From Clostridia bacterium (GTDB taxonomy: Bacteria > Bacillota > Clostridia > UBA1381): a stretch of 64,000 bases of DNA. Position numbers and translations under genes: made by a program. The DNA lies in assembly GCA_017443895.1 (NCBI GenBank), contig JAFSXU010000004.1, positions 30,001 through 94,000 of the forward strand. The letters run 5' to 3'. Below are positions 27,209 through 35,747 of the stretch, piece by piece; position 1 is the stretch's first letter; each line of letters starts with the position of its first letter. Below the pieces are notes generated by a model. It was not told where the DNA came from, did not search any database, and was given only the letters and a program-made list of their open reading frames with translations.

Positions 27209-27982
27209 CTACTTAAACTCTTTCGTATCTCCTATGTCTTTGCCTAAGTTACAAGTATATAAAAAACATATATCATCACCGTTTTTAACCTTGTACTGCG
27301 AGGAGCTGTAGCCCGGAAATTCACCGTTTACCGAATACATCCACCCCGACAGTTGTCCGCAGTCAAATTCGTACAGATTATTTATGCCCTCAATATAAAT
27401 GGAATTATAGGCAGGGGTCTTTGAAAATTCAAGATGAATTTTATTCTCCCTTGTTATCCGTTTTAATACATCAAATACCGTTTCGTTATCTTGTATCTCT
27501 GTCTGTGTTTTTGCCAGAATTATTCCGTCCCTTGGCACAAGCCCCGCTTTTTCGGGCTTTAGCTTGTCAAGGTTATCATTTACCGTGTGGCAATCAATAC
27601 TTATTGTGCAGCATTGCTCGTTTTTATCGTTGTTAGCTTCACCGCTATCATATATATCTTTATCAACAACAGCATCAGGCTCTTTCTCATTATCCTCTCC
27701 ATTTACTGTTGTTTCTTCTTTAACATTTTCAATCTGTTTTTCGGTTTCACTTTTGCCGTCTTTTGGTTTTTCTGTCGGCTCGGATGCTTGTTCTTCCTTT
27801 TGAGTATGCTTATTAAAAGCAGTGTTTTGATGTTTTTCTGCTTTTGGGATTTGGTATTCTCTGTTATCAACCGTTTGGTTAAAGCCTGCAAAGCACCACA
27901 CGATTGATATTATAAGCATAATAATTATCGCACCCATTATAGGGATATGATATTTTTTAAATATATCCTTTAATCGTTCCAT
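27209..27982 (-). CDS. Membrane-anchored DUF4430 (transcobalamin beta-domain-like) protein
   Basis: 257 residues. A single N-terminal transmembrane helix (about 13-33) is followed by a charged, low-complexity stalk (35-118, K/E-rich). The C-terminal domain (about 120-250) reads TISIDCHTVNDN.., ETVFDVLKRITRENKIHLEF and SGWMYSVNGEFPGYSSSQYKVKNGD: the DUF4430 pattern, a beta-grasp-like fold also found as the C-terminal domain of intrinsic factor and transcobalamin. The stalk and anchor would hold it just outside the ECF transporter. The start overlaps the upstream gene by 13 bases. The ligand (cobalamin) is inferred from riboswitch and neighbours. Confidence 0.8.
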   Translation of the reverse strand: MERLKDIFKKYHIPIMGAIIIMLIISIVWCFAGFNQTVDNREYQIPKAEKHQNTAFNKHTQKEEQASEPTEKPKDGKSETEKQIENVKEETTVNGEDNEKEPDAVVDKDIYDSGEANNDKNEQCCTISIDCHTVNDNLDKLKPEKAGLVPRDGIILAKTQTEIQDNETVFDVLKRITRENKIHLEFSKTPAYNSIYIEGINNLYEFDCGQLSGWMYSVNGEFPGYSSSQYKVKNGDDICFLYTCNLGKDIGDTKEFK

Positions 27983-29394
27983 AAAATTCTTGAAACCGCC
28001 CTTGCCGCCTCAATTCGGGTTGCGCCCGTTCTTGGGGCTATAGTATCACTTGCATTGAATAAATTATTTATATAACAGTATGCAACAGCCTCCCTTGCCC
28101 AGTCCGAAACTTGGCTAAAGTCGGCATATTTTTCTATACCGTCATAGTTTTTAACTTCTGTGTCAATACCAAAATAGTTACAAAGCCTTGTAAGCATAAT
28201 TGCAAGCTCTTCTTTTTTGATATTGCCGTTTGGATTAAATCTTGTTTTGGTTACACCTTGTACAATCCCGTACATTGCCGCAGTGTTTACGCTAATCCTG
28301 AACCAATCGTCATTTGAAACATCGCTAAAATAGTTTGTGCTTGGCAAATCAAGCGTGTTTTTTGTTGACATTGCACGAACCATTATAGCTGTCATTTCCG
28401 CTCTTGTAAGATGGGTATCGGGCGAGAATTTAACATCTGTTTTTCCGTTTATAACGCCCTTTTTATACAGCATAGCAAGCGCTTTTGTGTCCGCATCCAA
28501 AACATCTATAAACGGGCATATACCAAAGCTCTCATTATCAGATGTACGCTTTATGCCATCCCTCATATCATACAAGCTGTTTTTGTTGTTTTCGTATCTG
28601 TTAAGCGCAACAAGCGCAAGCGTTCCCTGCTCCGTTGCCATTGCATTTTTCTCACCGTCCATGGTATGCAAAAAATATCCGTCCTTATAGTATTTCATAA
28701 GCTCGGTTACATACCTGTCAGGTATCATATTAAGCGCGCAAAATGCAATAACCGTCTGCGCCGCACTCTCGGAGCTTTCAATTTTAGCATCATTTATGTA
28801 GTTTACAGCCTTAACTACAGTGTCACCTACCCTATTATCGTCTTTATAAAAGGACAGTGCCTGTAACGCCATTGCGGTTACATCAACATCTGAGCTATCC
28901 TCCATAAGTCCGAAACCGCCGTCATTATGCTGTGAATTTATAATATAGTCTAAATACCTGTCTTTAACATCGCTTTGCGTGGTTTTTGAGTTTAGGGCAA
29001 TAAGCGCAAATATTGCACCGTTTATCCCCTGGGACACTACCGCGTCATAGTCAAAAAGCTTTTCTTCTATTCCCATAGTATCCTCGCCTATGGCGTTTAT
29101 CGCAAGGATAAGTCTTGAATAATCTGTGTATCTTGATACATTACTGTTTTTAATAAAGTCCTTTACCCTGCTATAATAGCTATCATAATACGGTCTATTG
29201 ACCGCCATATCGCCTCTTGATATGGCAATAACCGCCCAATCTCCGCCGATTGAAGAAACATCGGGCTTTTGGTTATCCTCCAAAAGCAAAGAAAGAGCCT
29301 GTGATAATGTATCGTTTTTTTCATACTCTGTGGCATTTACATTTACCGTAAGCATTACAAAAACACATAAGAATACAGCTATTCTCTTTAACAT
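27970..29394 (-). CDS. Cell-wall-anchored alpha/alpha-toroid protein with three SLH domains
   Basis: About 474 residues from the ATG at 29394, preceded by GAGGAG (a start nine codons upstream would lie on the ribosome site). Signal peptide 1-20. Residues about 25-290 are prenyltransferase/squalene-cyclase-like helical repeats (NSQHNDGGFGLM, DVDVTAMALQALSFYKDD, SAAQTVIAFCALNMIP), the toroid fold of the N-terminal domain of intrinsic factor and transcobalamin. Residues about 300-474 are three SLH repeats (FSPDTHLTRAEMTAIMVR, FNPNGNIKKEELAIMLTR, RTGATRIEAARAVSRIL) that bind secondary cell-wall polymer. I infer a wall-held cobalamin-binding half, working with the DUF4430 proteins beside it. Confidence 0.82.
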   Translation of the reverse strand: MLKRIAVFLCVFVMLTVNVNATEYEKNDTLSQALSLLLEDNQKPDVSSIGGDWAVIAISRGDMAVNRPYYDSYYSRVKDFIKNSNVSRYTDYSRLILAINAIGEDTMGIEEKLFDYDAVVSQGINGAIFALIALNSKTTQSDVKDRYLDYIINSQHNDGGFGLMEDSSDVDVTAMALQALSFYKDDNRVGDTVVKAVNYINDAKIESSESAAQTVIAFCALNMIPDRYVTELMKYYKDGYFLHTMDGEKNAMATEQGTLALVALNRYENNKNSLYDMRDGIKRTSDNESFGICPFIDVLDADTKALAMLYKKGVINGKTDVKFSPDTHLTRAEMTAIMVRAMSTKNTLDLPSTNYFSDVSNDDWFRISVNTAAMYGIVQGVTKTRFNPNGNIKKEELAIMLTRLCNYFGIDTEVKNYDGIEKYADFSQVSDWAREAVAYCYINNLFNASDTIAPRTGATRIEAARAVSRILWND

Positions 29395-29414
29395 TATCAC
29401 CAGCTCCTCATATT

Positions 29415-30359
29415 TTACCATTCTATATACTCTGCCAAATCATCGCCGTATGCGCAGGTATATATAATCTCCACCCTGTCGCCGTCCTGTAGCTTGTAAC
29501 CGCCTACAGGTGCCATGGGCACCTCGCCGTTTACTCTATACATCCAGCCCGACTGGCGGTTTACAAATTTATATGTTGCATTCGGATTTAGCTTAACATT
29601 GTAGTATTCGCCTATTATGCCGATAGCCCTTACATAATTACTGTCGCCCACGACCTCTAAATCGTTATCAGACGCCGCAAGCATCAGAGCATCATATACC
29701 GTCATACCCTCTTCAAGCTCGTATTGAACAGCCCTTGACATAATACCGTTTGGAGGCAGATTTTCCCAAATATCCTCGGTTGAATCATCATTTGTTATTG
29801 CGTTTCTGCAATCTATGACAAGCGCATAACAGCCTTCATGTATTTTAACCTTTTCAATGCCGTTTGTTGCCGCAACCTTTGGTCGCTCTGCCACCTCAGG
29901 GGTTGGCTCGGGAGTAGGCTCAGGCGTTACTTCGGTATCCTGCTCCGCCTTTGGGGTGGCAGCCGGTTTTGTAACCGTTCCGCCTCCTCCGCCTCCGCCC
30001 GATGTTCCCGTATTGGGCCTTGGTGTCGGCACGGGTGTTGGGGTTACGGTCGGTGTAGGTGTGGGAACATACGGGGACAGGACAGGTGTTATATAACTGC
30101 CGTTTTCCATATCCCACACACGGACACTCACACTGTTGTCGGGCATGGAAATTTCCGCCCCTTTTGTGCCCTCTTTTACTATTCTTGCACCGCACAGCCT
30201 GTTACTGTCATCATAAAATGACAGCACTATCACGCTCTTATCAGTTTTTGCAATAATATTATTTTCGTTGGTTATGTAGAATAAATCTTCCGCAAGTGAC
30301 ACTGTACCCTGAAAAATCAGGGCAAGTGTCATTATTAAGCTAAGTATAATTTTTTTCAT
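29415..30359 (-). CDS. Secreted DUF4430 (transcobalamin beta-domain-like) protein
   Basis: 314 residues with GGAG upstream of ATG. Signal peptide 1-23 (FQGTVSLAED). A small N-terminal domain (24-92) is followed by a proline/threonine linker (PTPTPTVTPTP) and a glycine stretch (about 96-165). The C-terminal DUF4430 domain (about 178-314) has GMTVYDALMLAASDNDLEV, RQSGWMYRVNGEVP and LQDGDRVEIIYTCAYGDD. The motif set closely parallels the protein at 27209. No anchor is visible, so it may be released or held by its partners. It lies between the two toroid-containing genes of the B12 operon. Confidence 0.8.
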   Translation of the reverse strand: MKKIILSLIMTLALIFQGTVSLAEDLFYITNENNIIAKTDKSVIVLSFYDDSNRLCGARIVKEGTKGAEISMPDNSVSVRVWDMENGSYITPVLSPYVPTPTPTVTPTPVPTPRPNTGTSGGGGGGGTVTKPAATPKAEQDTEVTPEPTPEPTPEVAERPKVAATNGIEKVKIHEGCYALVIDCRNAITNDDSTEDIWENLPPNGIMSRAVQYELEEGMTVYDALMLAASDNDLEVVGDSNYVRAIGIIGEYYNVKLNPNATYKFVNRQSGWMYRVNGEVPMAPVGGYKLQDGDRVEIIYTCAYGDDLAEYIEW

Positions 30360-30376
30360 TATTCACTCCGATATAA

Positions 30377-32167
30377 TTATTTAATATTGAATACTACAGG
30401 TTTTTGGTTGCTTTCCCAAAGCATTACCTTACCGCCGTCAAACTCGGGCTTAAAGTAGTTTAAGCTACCCATTTTAAGGTCAAATGCGTTATTGAAATAC
30501 ACCTTATCAAGTGTTCCGTTTTCGTTATATTTAACGCTTATTGCCGTTACGGTATCGTTTTTCGGCGCAGATACGCTGTAACCGCCGTCATTATGCGATT
30601 TTATGGATACTGTATCAGCCGTATCTGACATATCGTAGAGTGCAGTGTCATTATGTATCGCTCTCTTATGTGATGCAAGAGCATATAAAGCCTGCTGGCG
30701 TGTAATTGTTGCGTTCCACTGTGATGTAAAGCCGTTCTCGCTGTCATAATAGCTTAACATCTTTTCAAAATACTTGCTTGAATCAAGCCCCAGCGTATTA
30801 TATGCAATAACAACCTGCGCATTTGCTTCAACGCCTGTTATGTCCGTTTTTTCTATAAGGGCAATACAGCCGTCTATCATAGCCTGTACCTTTTCATCAT
30901 TTCTGTATTTTGCAAGCGCCTGAATTGCAATTGCGGTTGTGTCGATATCGGCGTATGTTGCACCGCCCCAGCTATAACCGTAACCACCGCCCTCGAGCTG
31001 TGAGCTTATTATATAGTCAATAAGCCTTTGTCTTGTGTTTTGGTCGCTTGCATCGCCAATATCCGCAAAATCCAAACTTTTGGCGTCCATTGCGATAAGC
31101 GCATACATTGCCTGTGATACATAAGAGCCTTTTGAGGTGTCGTATGATGAAAGCACCTCAATAAATTCTTGCGGAACCTCAAGCCCGAGCGCAGATAATG
31201 CAATAACTACCCTGTCATAATCGTTTGCGCCTGTCATTTTACCGTTTTGATATGCATCCGTTACAGAATTATAATATTTTTCCTTGTCCGCATCGCTTAT
31301 TGCATATCCGCCTCTTGCAAGTCCTAAAATATTCCACTCCTCGCCGAATACAAACGAGGTTTCAAGCTGTGTGGCAGTTTTATCATATGGGTCAATTACC
31401 TCCACCGTAAACGGGGACAAAATCACAGGTAAGCCCTGCACTGTTTCACCCATAAATGAGAGTGTATATGTTCCTACCTTATCAAATGTAACGGTTATGT
31501 TTCCATCCTCATCGGTAAAGGCTTTTTCATCAACCAAAACGGGGACATTGCTCTTGATATATGCAAGCTGAATATCCTCAACCCCTGCATACGGAGTTTC
31601 CCAACCAAACATTGTACCCTGCGCATTTAAAACAGTTTTCTCGCCCTTTATAGCCTTTATGTCGTTATGCGGTACATATACATCCATATAATTTTCCGTA
31701 TCGGCATAGAAGAAAATTTCAAGCTTGTCGCCGTTTTCTATTTTTGTATACGGTGTATACAGGTTTTTGGTATTGTGCGCATAGCTAAAGCCTGCGCCAA
31801 GTCCGAACATGTTCGAGAAAAATCCGTTGCTTATGGCAATGTAGTCGCCTGCTGTTTCCAAATTAAAGTCCGCACCGTACATTTCCTCGTTAAGCTTTAC
31901 CATTGCGTCAATTACCGAAACGCCGTCCTTGACGGTATCTGAAAAGCCAAAGCTCTCCGCCTCATTTGATAAAACGCTTAATTCATCACACATAAGCATA
32001 AATGCCGCATCATCCGTTGCGTATCCGCTCGTTGACACATACGCTGAAATTTTTGCCTCTGTCGGCTCACTTACCTCATTGTCCGCAAATGCGACAAAAA
32101 CAGGTGTTGTTACACCCATTATTGCAGATAGGATACCTGCAATACCTCTTTTTAACATTTTTTTCAT
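30377..32167 (-). CDS. Secreted intrinsic-factor-like protein (DUF4430-like plus alpha/alpha toroid)
   Basis: 596 residues; CAGGAGG precedes the ATG. Signal peptide 1-29. Residues about 80-157 look DUF4430-like (GVSVIDAMVKLNEE, then KIENGDKLEIFFYAD). About 205-258 is an Ig-like beta domain (FTDEDGNITVTFDKVGTYTLSF region). About 270-505 is a prenyltransferase-type toroid with RLIDYIISSQLEGGGYGY and DIDTTAIAIQALAKY (408). The tail (515-596) is beta-rich. It thus holds both folds that sandwich B12 in human intrinsic factor/transcobalamin, in reversed order. First gene after the cobalamin riboswitch, which strongly suggests an extracellular corrinoid binder. No binding data can be read from sequence. 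Confidence 0.8.
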   Translation of the reverse strand: MKKMLKRGIAGILSAIMGVTTPVFVAFADNEVSEPTEAKISAYVSTSGYATDDAAFMLMCDELSVLSNEAESFGFSDTVKDGVSVIDAMVKLNEEMYGADFNLETAGDYIAISNGFFSNMFGLGAGFSYAHNTKNLYTPYTKIENGDKLEIFFYADTENYMDVYVPHNDIKAIKGEKTVLNAQGTMFGWETPYAGVEDIQLAYIKSNVPVLVDEKAFTDEDGNITVTFDKVGTYTLSFMGETVQGLPVILSPFTVEVIDPYDKTATQLETSFVFGEEWNILGLARGGYAISDADKEKYYNSVTDAYQNGKMTGANDYDRVVIALSALGLEVPQEFIEVLSSYDTSKGSYVSQAMYALIAMDAKSLDFADIGDASDQNTRQRLIDYIISSQLEGGGYGYSWGGATYADIDTTAIAIQALAKYRNDEKVQAMIDGCIALIEKTDITGVEANAQVVIAYNTLGLDSSKYFEKMLSYYDSENGFTSQWNATITRQQALYALASHKRAIHNDTALYDMSDTADTVSIKSHNDGGYSVSAPKNDTVTAISVKYNENGTLDKVYFNNAFDLKMGSLNYFKPEFDGGKVMLWESNQKPVVFNIK

Positions 32168-32231
32168 TACTTTTTCCTCCTGTGAAACATTTTTTATTTG
32201 CGTTATAGGAAAATGTTAAAGCCTATAATGC

Positions 32232-32257
32232 AAAAAATCTGTCCCACAGAGACAGAT
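32232..32257 (-). terminator. Terminator of the cobalamin riboswitch
   Basis: Minus strand ATCTGTC-TCTGTGG-GACAGAT followed by TTTTTTG, about 60 bases ahead of the first structural gene, so regulation is probably by premature termination. Confidence 0.8.
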
Positions 32258-32319
32258 AAGCAAAAAACAGCTAAGATATATAATCTTAACTACCTCCTGT
32301 TTTTCAAATCCCTGTGAAA

Positions 32320-32497
32320 ATCAGTTTTACTTCTTGCAAATCGGTCTTCCGGCTCAGCTTCATTGCGTGTTTTGCCTTCCCAATTTCTCAGTGGCATAAT
32401 TAAAACACACTCCGCATTACGGCAGCAAGGACTGCGTGGGATTTACACCCATCTTCCCATGGGCGCTTTATTTTTATAAACGCACCGACAACTTATT
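32320..32497 (-). promoter_or_regulatory. Cobalamin riboswitch (AdoCbl-type box)
   Basis: Conserved blocks in order on the minus strand: CGGTGCG, a GGGTGTAAATCCCACGCAG stem-loop, the B12-box equivalent CTTGCTGCCGTAA, GCCACTG, GGGAAGGC and AGCCGGAAGACC. Promoter at 32557-32585 and terminator at 32232-32257 complete the switch. It should reduce expression of the whole 23.4-32.2 kb operon when cobalamin is plentiful. Confidence 0.95.
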
Positions 32498-32556
32498 TAA
32501 GATGCCCTAATTTGCAAAAACTCGGCATAAAAACCGTAATTCTTACACCTTCATAT

Positions 32557-32585
32557 ATGATACCATACTTACTACTTAAAAGCAA
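32557..32585 (-). promoter_or_regulatory. Promoter of the B12 operon
   Basis: Minus strand TTGCTT, 17 bp, TATCAT, upstream of the riboswitch. Confidence 0.65.
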
Positions 32586-32640
32586 GCATAATTTATCCTT
32601 GTTTTTACTATTTTTATCCTATCCCGAACCCATACAAACC

Positions 32641-32669
32641 TTGACAAGAGAGACATTTTGTGCTACCCT
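32641..32669 (+). promoter_or_regulatory. Promoter of the EAL-domain gene
   Basis: TTGACA, 17 bp, TACCCT with an extended TGC before the -10. Confidence 0.55.
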
Positions 32670-32725
32670 AATATTACAGAATTACGACAGGTGTTTACTC
32701 TTATTTTTTGAAATGAGGAGCCGAT

Positions 32726-35689
32726 ATGGACAGGTATCTTTTTTCCGAGGAGCAACGCTCTTTACTTGAGGGTATGCAAGTACCCTTTGCAATTTACCGA
32801 TTTATAAATAAGCGTGTTGTTACCGTCTTGTTATCAGACGGTTTTTGTCGTATGTTCGGATATGATGATATGGCACAGGCGTATTACGACATGGACAATG
32901 ATATGTACAAGGATACACATCCTGACGATGTGGCAAGAATAGCAAATGCGGCACTTAAATTTGCAACCGAGGGCGGAAAATACGAGGTTGTTTACCGTAC
33001 CCGCATAAATAAAAGCCATAAATACAAGGTTGTTCACGCAATGGGAAAGCATATTATGACCGATAACGGCGTAAGACTGGCGCATGTCTGGTATTTGGAT
33101 GAGGGGACATACACCGAAGAGCCAAGTATAAACGAAACAGAATTAAACAAAGCACTAAACGATGCACTTCACCGTGAGAGTATTGTAAATTCAAATCAGT
33201 ATGATTACCTTACAGGCTTACCCCGTATGACATACTTTTTTGAGCTTGCCAATGCCGGAAATGCGCAAATGCAAAAAGACGGCGAGCATTGTGCTGTGCT
33301 TTTTATTGACCTTAGCGGTATGAAGTTCTTTAACTCCAATAACGGTTTTGCCGAGGGTGACAAGCTGTTAAAGGCGTTTGCAAGAGCCTTGGTCGGCGTG
33401 TTCAGCTTAGAAAACTGCTGTCATATAGGCAGTGACCATTTTGCTGTATACACGCAGGAGGAAGGTCTTGAAGAAAGACTAAAAACGCTGTTTGAGGAAT
33501 GCAAGCATATAAATAACGGTAATTCTTTGCCTGTCCGTGTGGGAATTTATCAAAACTATCTTGAAGCCGTTCCGATAAGTACGGCGGTTGACAGAGCAAA
33601 ATGTGCCTGTGACGAGTTAAGAAACAGCTACCGTTCACAGTTTAACTATTTCAAGTTTGAGATGCGGGATAAGGAATACCTAAAGCAATATGTTATAACC
33701 AATCTTGACAGAGCTTTAAGGGAAAAGTGGATTCATGTTTATTATCAGCCTATTGTCCGTGCCTTAAACGGCAGAACCTGCAATGAGGAGGCTCTTGCAC
33801 GCTGGATTGATCCTTCCCGTGGTATGCTCTCCCCTGCAGAATTTATACCTACGCTTGAGTCGGCGGGTATTTTGTATAAGCTGGATTTATATGTTCTGGA
33901 GCAGGTTCTTGAAAAAATAAAGTGTTTGAAGGAAAACGGGATTCCTGTTGTTCCTCAGTCAATAAACCTTTCACGCTCCGATTTTGACTGTTGCGATATG
34001 GTTGAGGAGATACGCAAGCGTGTCGATGATGCTCTTATAAGCCGAAGCCTTATCACTATTGAGATAACCGAAAGTGTTATAGGCAGTAATTTTGAGTACA
34101 TGAGGGAACAGATTTTAAGGTTTAAGGATTTAGGGTTCCCTGTCTGGATGGACGATTTCGGCAGTGGGTACTCTTCTCTTGATGTGCTTCAGGATATACC
34201 TTTTGATCTTATTAAATTTGATATGAGCTTTATGCAAAAGCTAAATACCGGCGTAAAAGGAAAAATAATCCTCACAGAGCTTATGAAAATGGCAACGGCT
34301 CTGGGCGTTGACACGGTATGCGAAGGTATCGAAACCAAGGATCAGGTATCGTTCCTTCAAGATATCGGCTGTTCAAAATTGCAGGGATATTACTATCACA
34401 GGCCTGCACCTATCGAAGATATTTTGGGGAATTTCAAAACAGATACCGCCAATGAGTATGAAAATCTTGAAGAGTCGGATTATTACGAATCAATAGGCAG
34501 TGTAAATCTGTACGACCTTGCATTTGCAACAGGTGAGGCTGAAAATATTTCCAAGAATATTTTCAGCACCATTCCTATGGGAATTTTGGAAATTACCGGC
34601 GACACAGTACGCTTTGTGCGCACCAATCCGTCATACAGGGAGTTTATGAAGAGATTTTACAATTTCGATACATCAAATGCAAATATTTCTCTGCCGATTG
34701 AGCTTTTGGGACACGGCTCCGTTTTTATGAAACAGATACAGCAATGCTGTAACGGCAAGGAGCGGATATTCTTCAATGAAGAAATCTCAAGCGGGGCAAT
34801 TGTACACTCGTTTATACGGCGGATAAGCACCAATCCCTCAAGCGGTACGGTTGCGATTGCAGTCACAGTACTCTCAATTTCCGAGGCGAGTGACGGGGCA
34901 ACATATGCAAGCATTGCAAGAGCCCTTGCATCGGACTACTATAATATCTACTATGTGGATTTGAAAACGGATAGGTTTATAGAATATACCTCAGTAGCCG
35001 GCAGTGAGGAGCTTGCAATAGAACGGCGCGGCAAAAATTTCTTTGAAGCAAGTCACCGTGATGCAAAAAAACGAATATTTGAAGATGACCGTGAGCAGTT
35101 CCTTAAAAGCTTCACAAAAGAAAATATCCTAAAAGAAATAAACGAGCACGGAGCATTTAATATAACATACCGACTTACAGATACGGGAAAACCTATGTAT
35201 GCAAATCTAAAGGTTACAAAAATGCCCGATGGAGGCCATATAATTATCGGTATAAGCATCATAGACTCATATATGAAACAAAAAGCGCATTATGAAAAGC
35301 TGCAGCAGGAGCAGGATACCATGGTAAGGGTAATGGCATTATCCGAAGGATACCTAAGCCTGTTTACCATCGACCCCGATAGCGGTCATTATACCGAATA
35401 CAGCTCCACAGACGATTTTGGAAGCCTTGGCGCAGCAAAAGAGGGTGACGACTTTTTCCGTCAGGCAATTATTGATTCGAGTAAATATTTCTATCCCGAA
35501 GATGTGCCTCATTTCCACGAAAAATTTTCCAAGGAAAAAATTATGGCACAGATAAAGAAGTGCGGAAGCTTTAAAATAAGCTACCGACTTATAATTGGCG
35601 GTCAATGCAGGCCTGTTTCACTGATAATTGCACCTTTTAAGGACAGAGAAGGGCAGCGGCTTGTTGCAGGCGTACGGCAAGAACAATAA
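32726..35689 (+). CDS. PAS - degenerate GGDEF - EAL - PAS protein (likely c-di-GMP phosphodiesterase)
   Basis: 987 residues, with GAGGAG before ATG. PAS-like domain (about 15-130). GGDEF domain (about 160-310) whose signature is GSDHF instead of GGDEF, so cyclase activity is unlikely. EAL domain (about 325-570) with NEEALARW, NLSRSDF, EITESV, MDDFGSGYSSL, KFDMSF, CEGIETKDQ and LQGYYYHRP: the metal-binding and catalytic residues appear intact. The C-terminal 400 residues hold three PAS/PAC-like segments, the last two alike (DRFIEYTSVAGSEE.. and SGHYTEYSSTDDFG..). No transmembrane helix is seen, so it should be a cytosolic sensor that hydrolyses c-di-GMP. Confidence 0.88.
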   Translation: MDRYLFSEEQRSLLEGMQVPFAIYRFINKRVVTVLLSDGFCRMFGYDDMAQAYYDMDNDMYKDTHPDDVARIANAALKFATEGGKYEVVYRTRINKSHKYKVVHAMGKHIMTDNGVRLAHVWYLDEGTYTEEPSINETELNKALNDALHRESIVNSNQYDYLTGLPRMTYFFELANAGNAQMQKDGEHCAVLFIDLSGMKFFNSNNGFAEGDKLLKAFARALVGVFSLENCCHIGSDHFAVYTQEEGLEERLKTLFEECKHINNGNSLPVRVGIYQNYLEAVPISTAVDRAKCACDELRNSYRSQFNYFKFEMRDKEYLKQYVITNLDRALREKWIHVYYQPIVRALNGRTCNEEALARWIDPSRGMLSPAEFIPTLESAGILYKLDLYVLEQVLEKIKCLKENGIPVVPQSINLSRSDFDCCDMVEEIRKRVDDALISRSLITIEITESVIGSNFEYMREQILRFKDLGFPVWMDDFGSGYSSLDVLQDIPFDLIKFDMSFMQKLNTGVKGKIILTELMKMATALGVDTVCEGIETKDQVSFLQDIGCSKLQGYYYHRPAPIEDILGNFKTDTANEYENLEESDYYESIGSVNLYDLAFATGEAENISKNIFSTIPMGILEITGDTVRFVRTNPSYREFMKRFYNFDTSNANISLPIELLGHGSVFMKQIQQCCNGKERIFFNEEISSGAIVHSFIRRISTNPSSGTVAIAVTVLSISEASDGATYASIARALASDYYNIYYVDLKTDRFIEYTSVAGSEELAIERRGKNFFEASHRDAKKRIFEDDREQFLKSFTKENILKEINEHGAFNITYRLTDTGKPMYANLKVTKMPDGGHIIIGISIIDSYMKQKAHYEKLQQEQDTMVRVMALSEGYLSLFTIDPDSGHYTEYSSTDDFGSLGAAKEGDDFFRQAIIDSSKYFYPEDVPHFHEKFSKEKIMAQIKKCGSFKISYRLIIGGQCRPVSLIIAPFKDREGQRLVAGVRQEQ

Positions 35690-35710
35690 AATATCTATAT
35701 ACTAAACTAA

Positions 35711-35738
35711 CACCGCACAGGCAAAAGCCCGTGCGGTG
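35711..35738. terminator. Hairpin between convergent genes
   Basis: CACCGCAC..GTGCGGTG with an inner GGC/GCC. The T-tract is poor on both strands. Confidence 0.55.
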
Positions 35739-35747
35739 CTGTTGTTA

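Noticed and set aside
33320..33450. Active diguanylate cyclase in the EAL protein
   Set aside because: The signature reads GSDHF, lacking the GG(D/E)EF metal and substrate residues.
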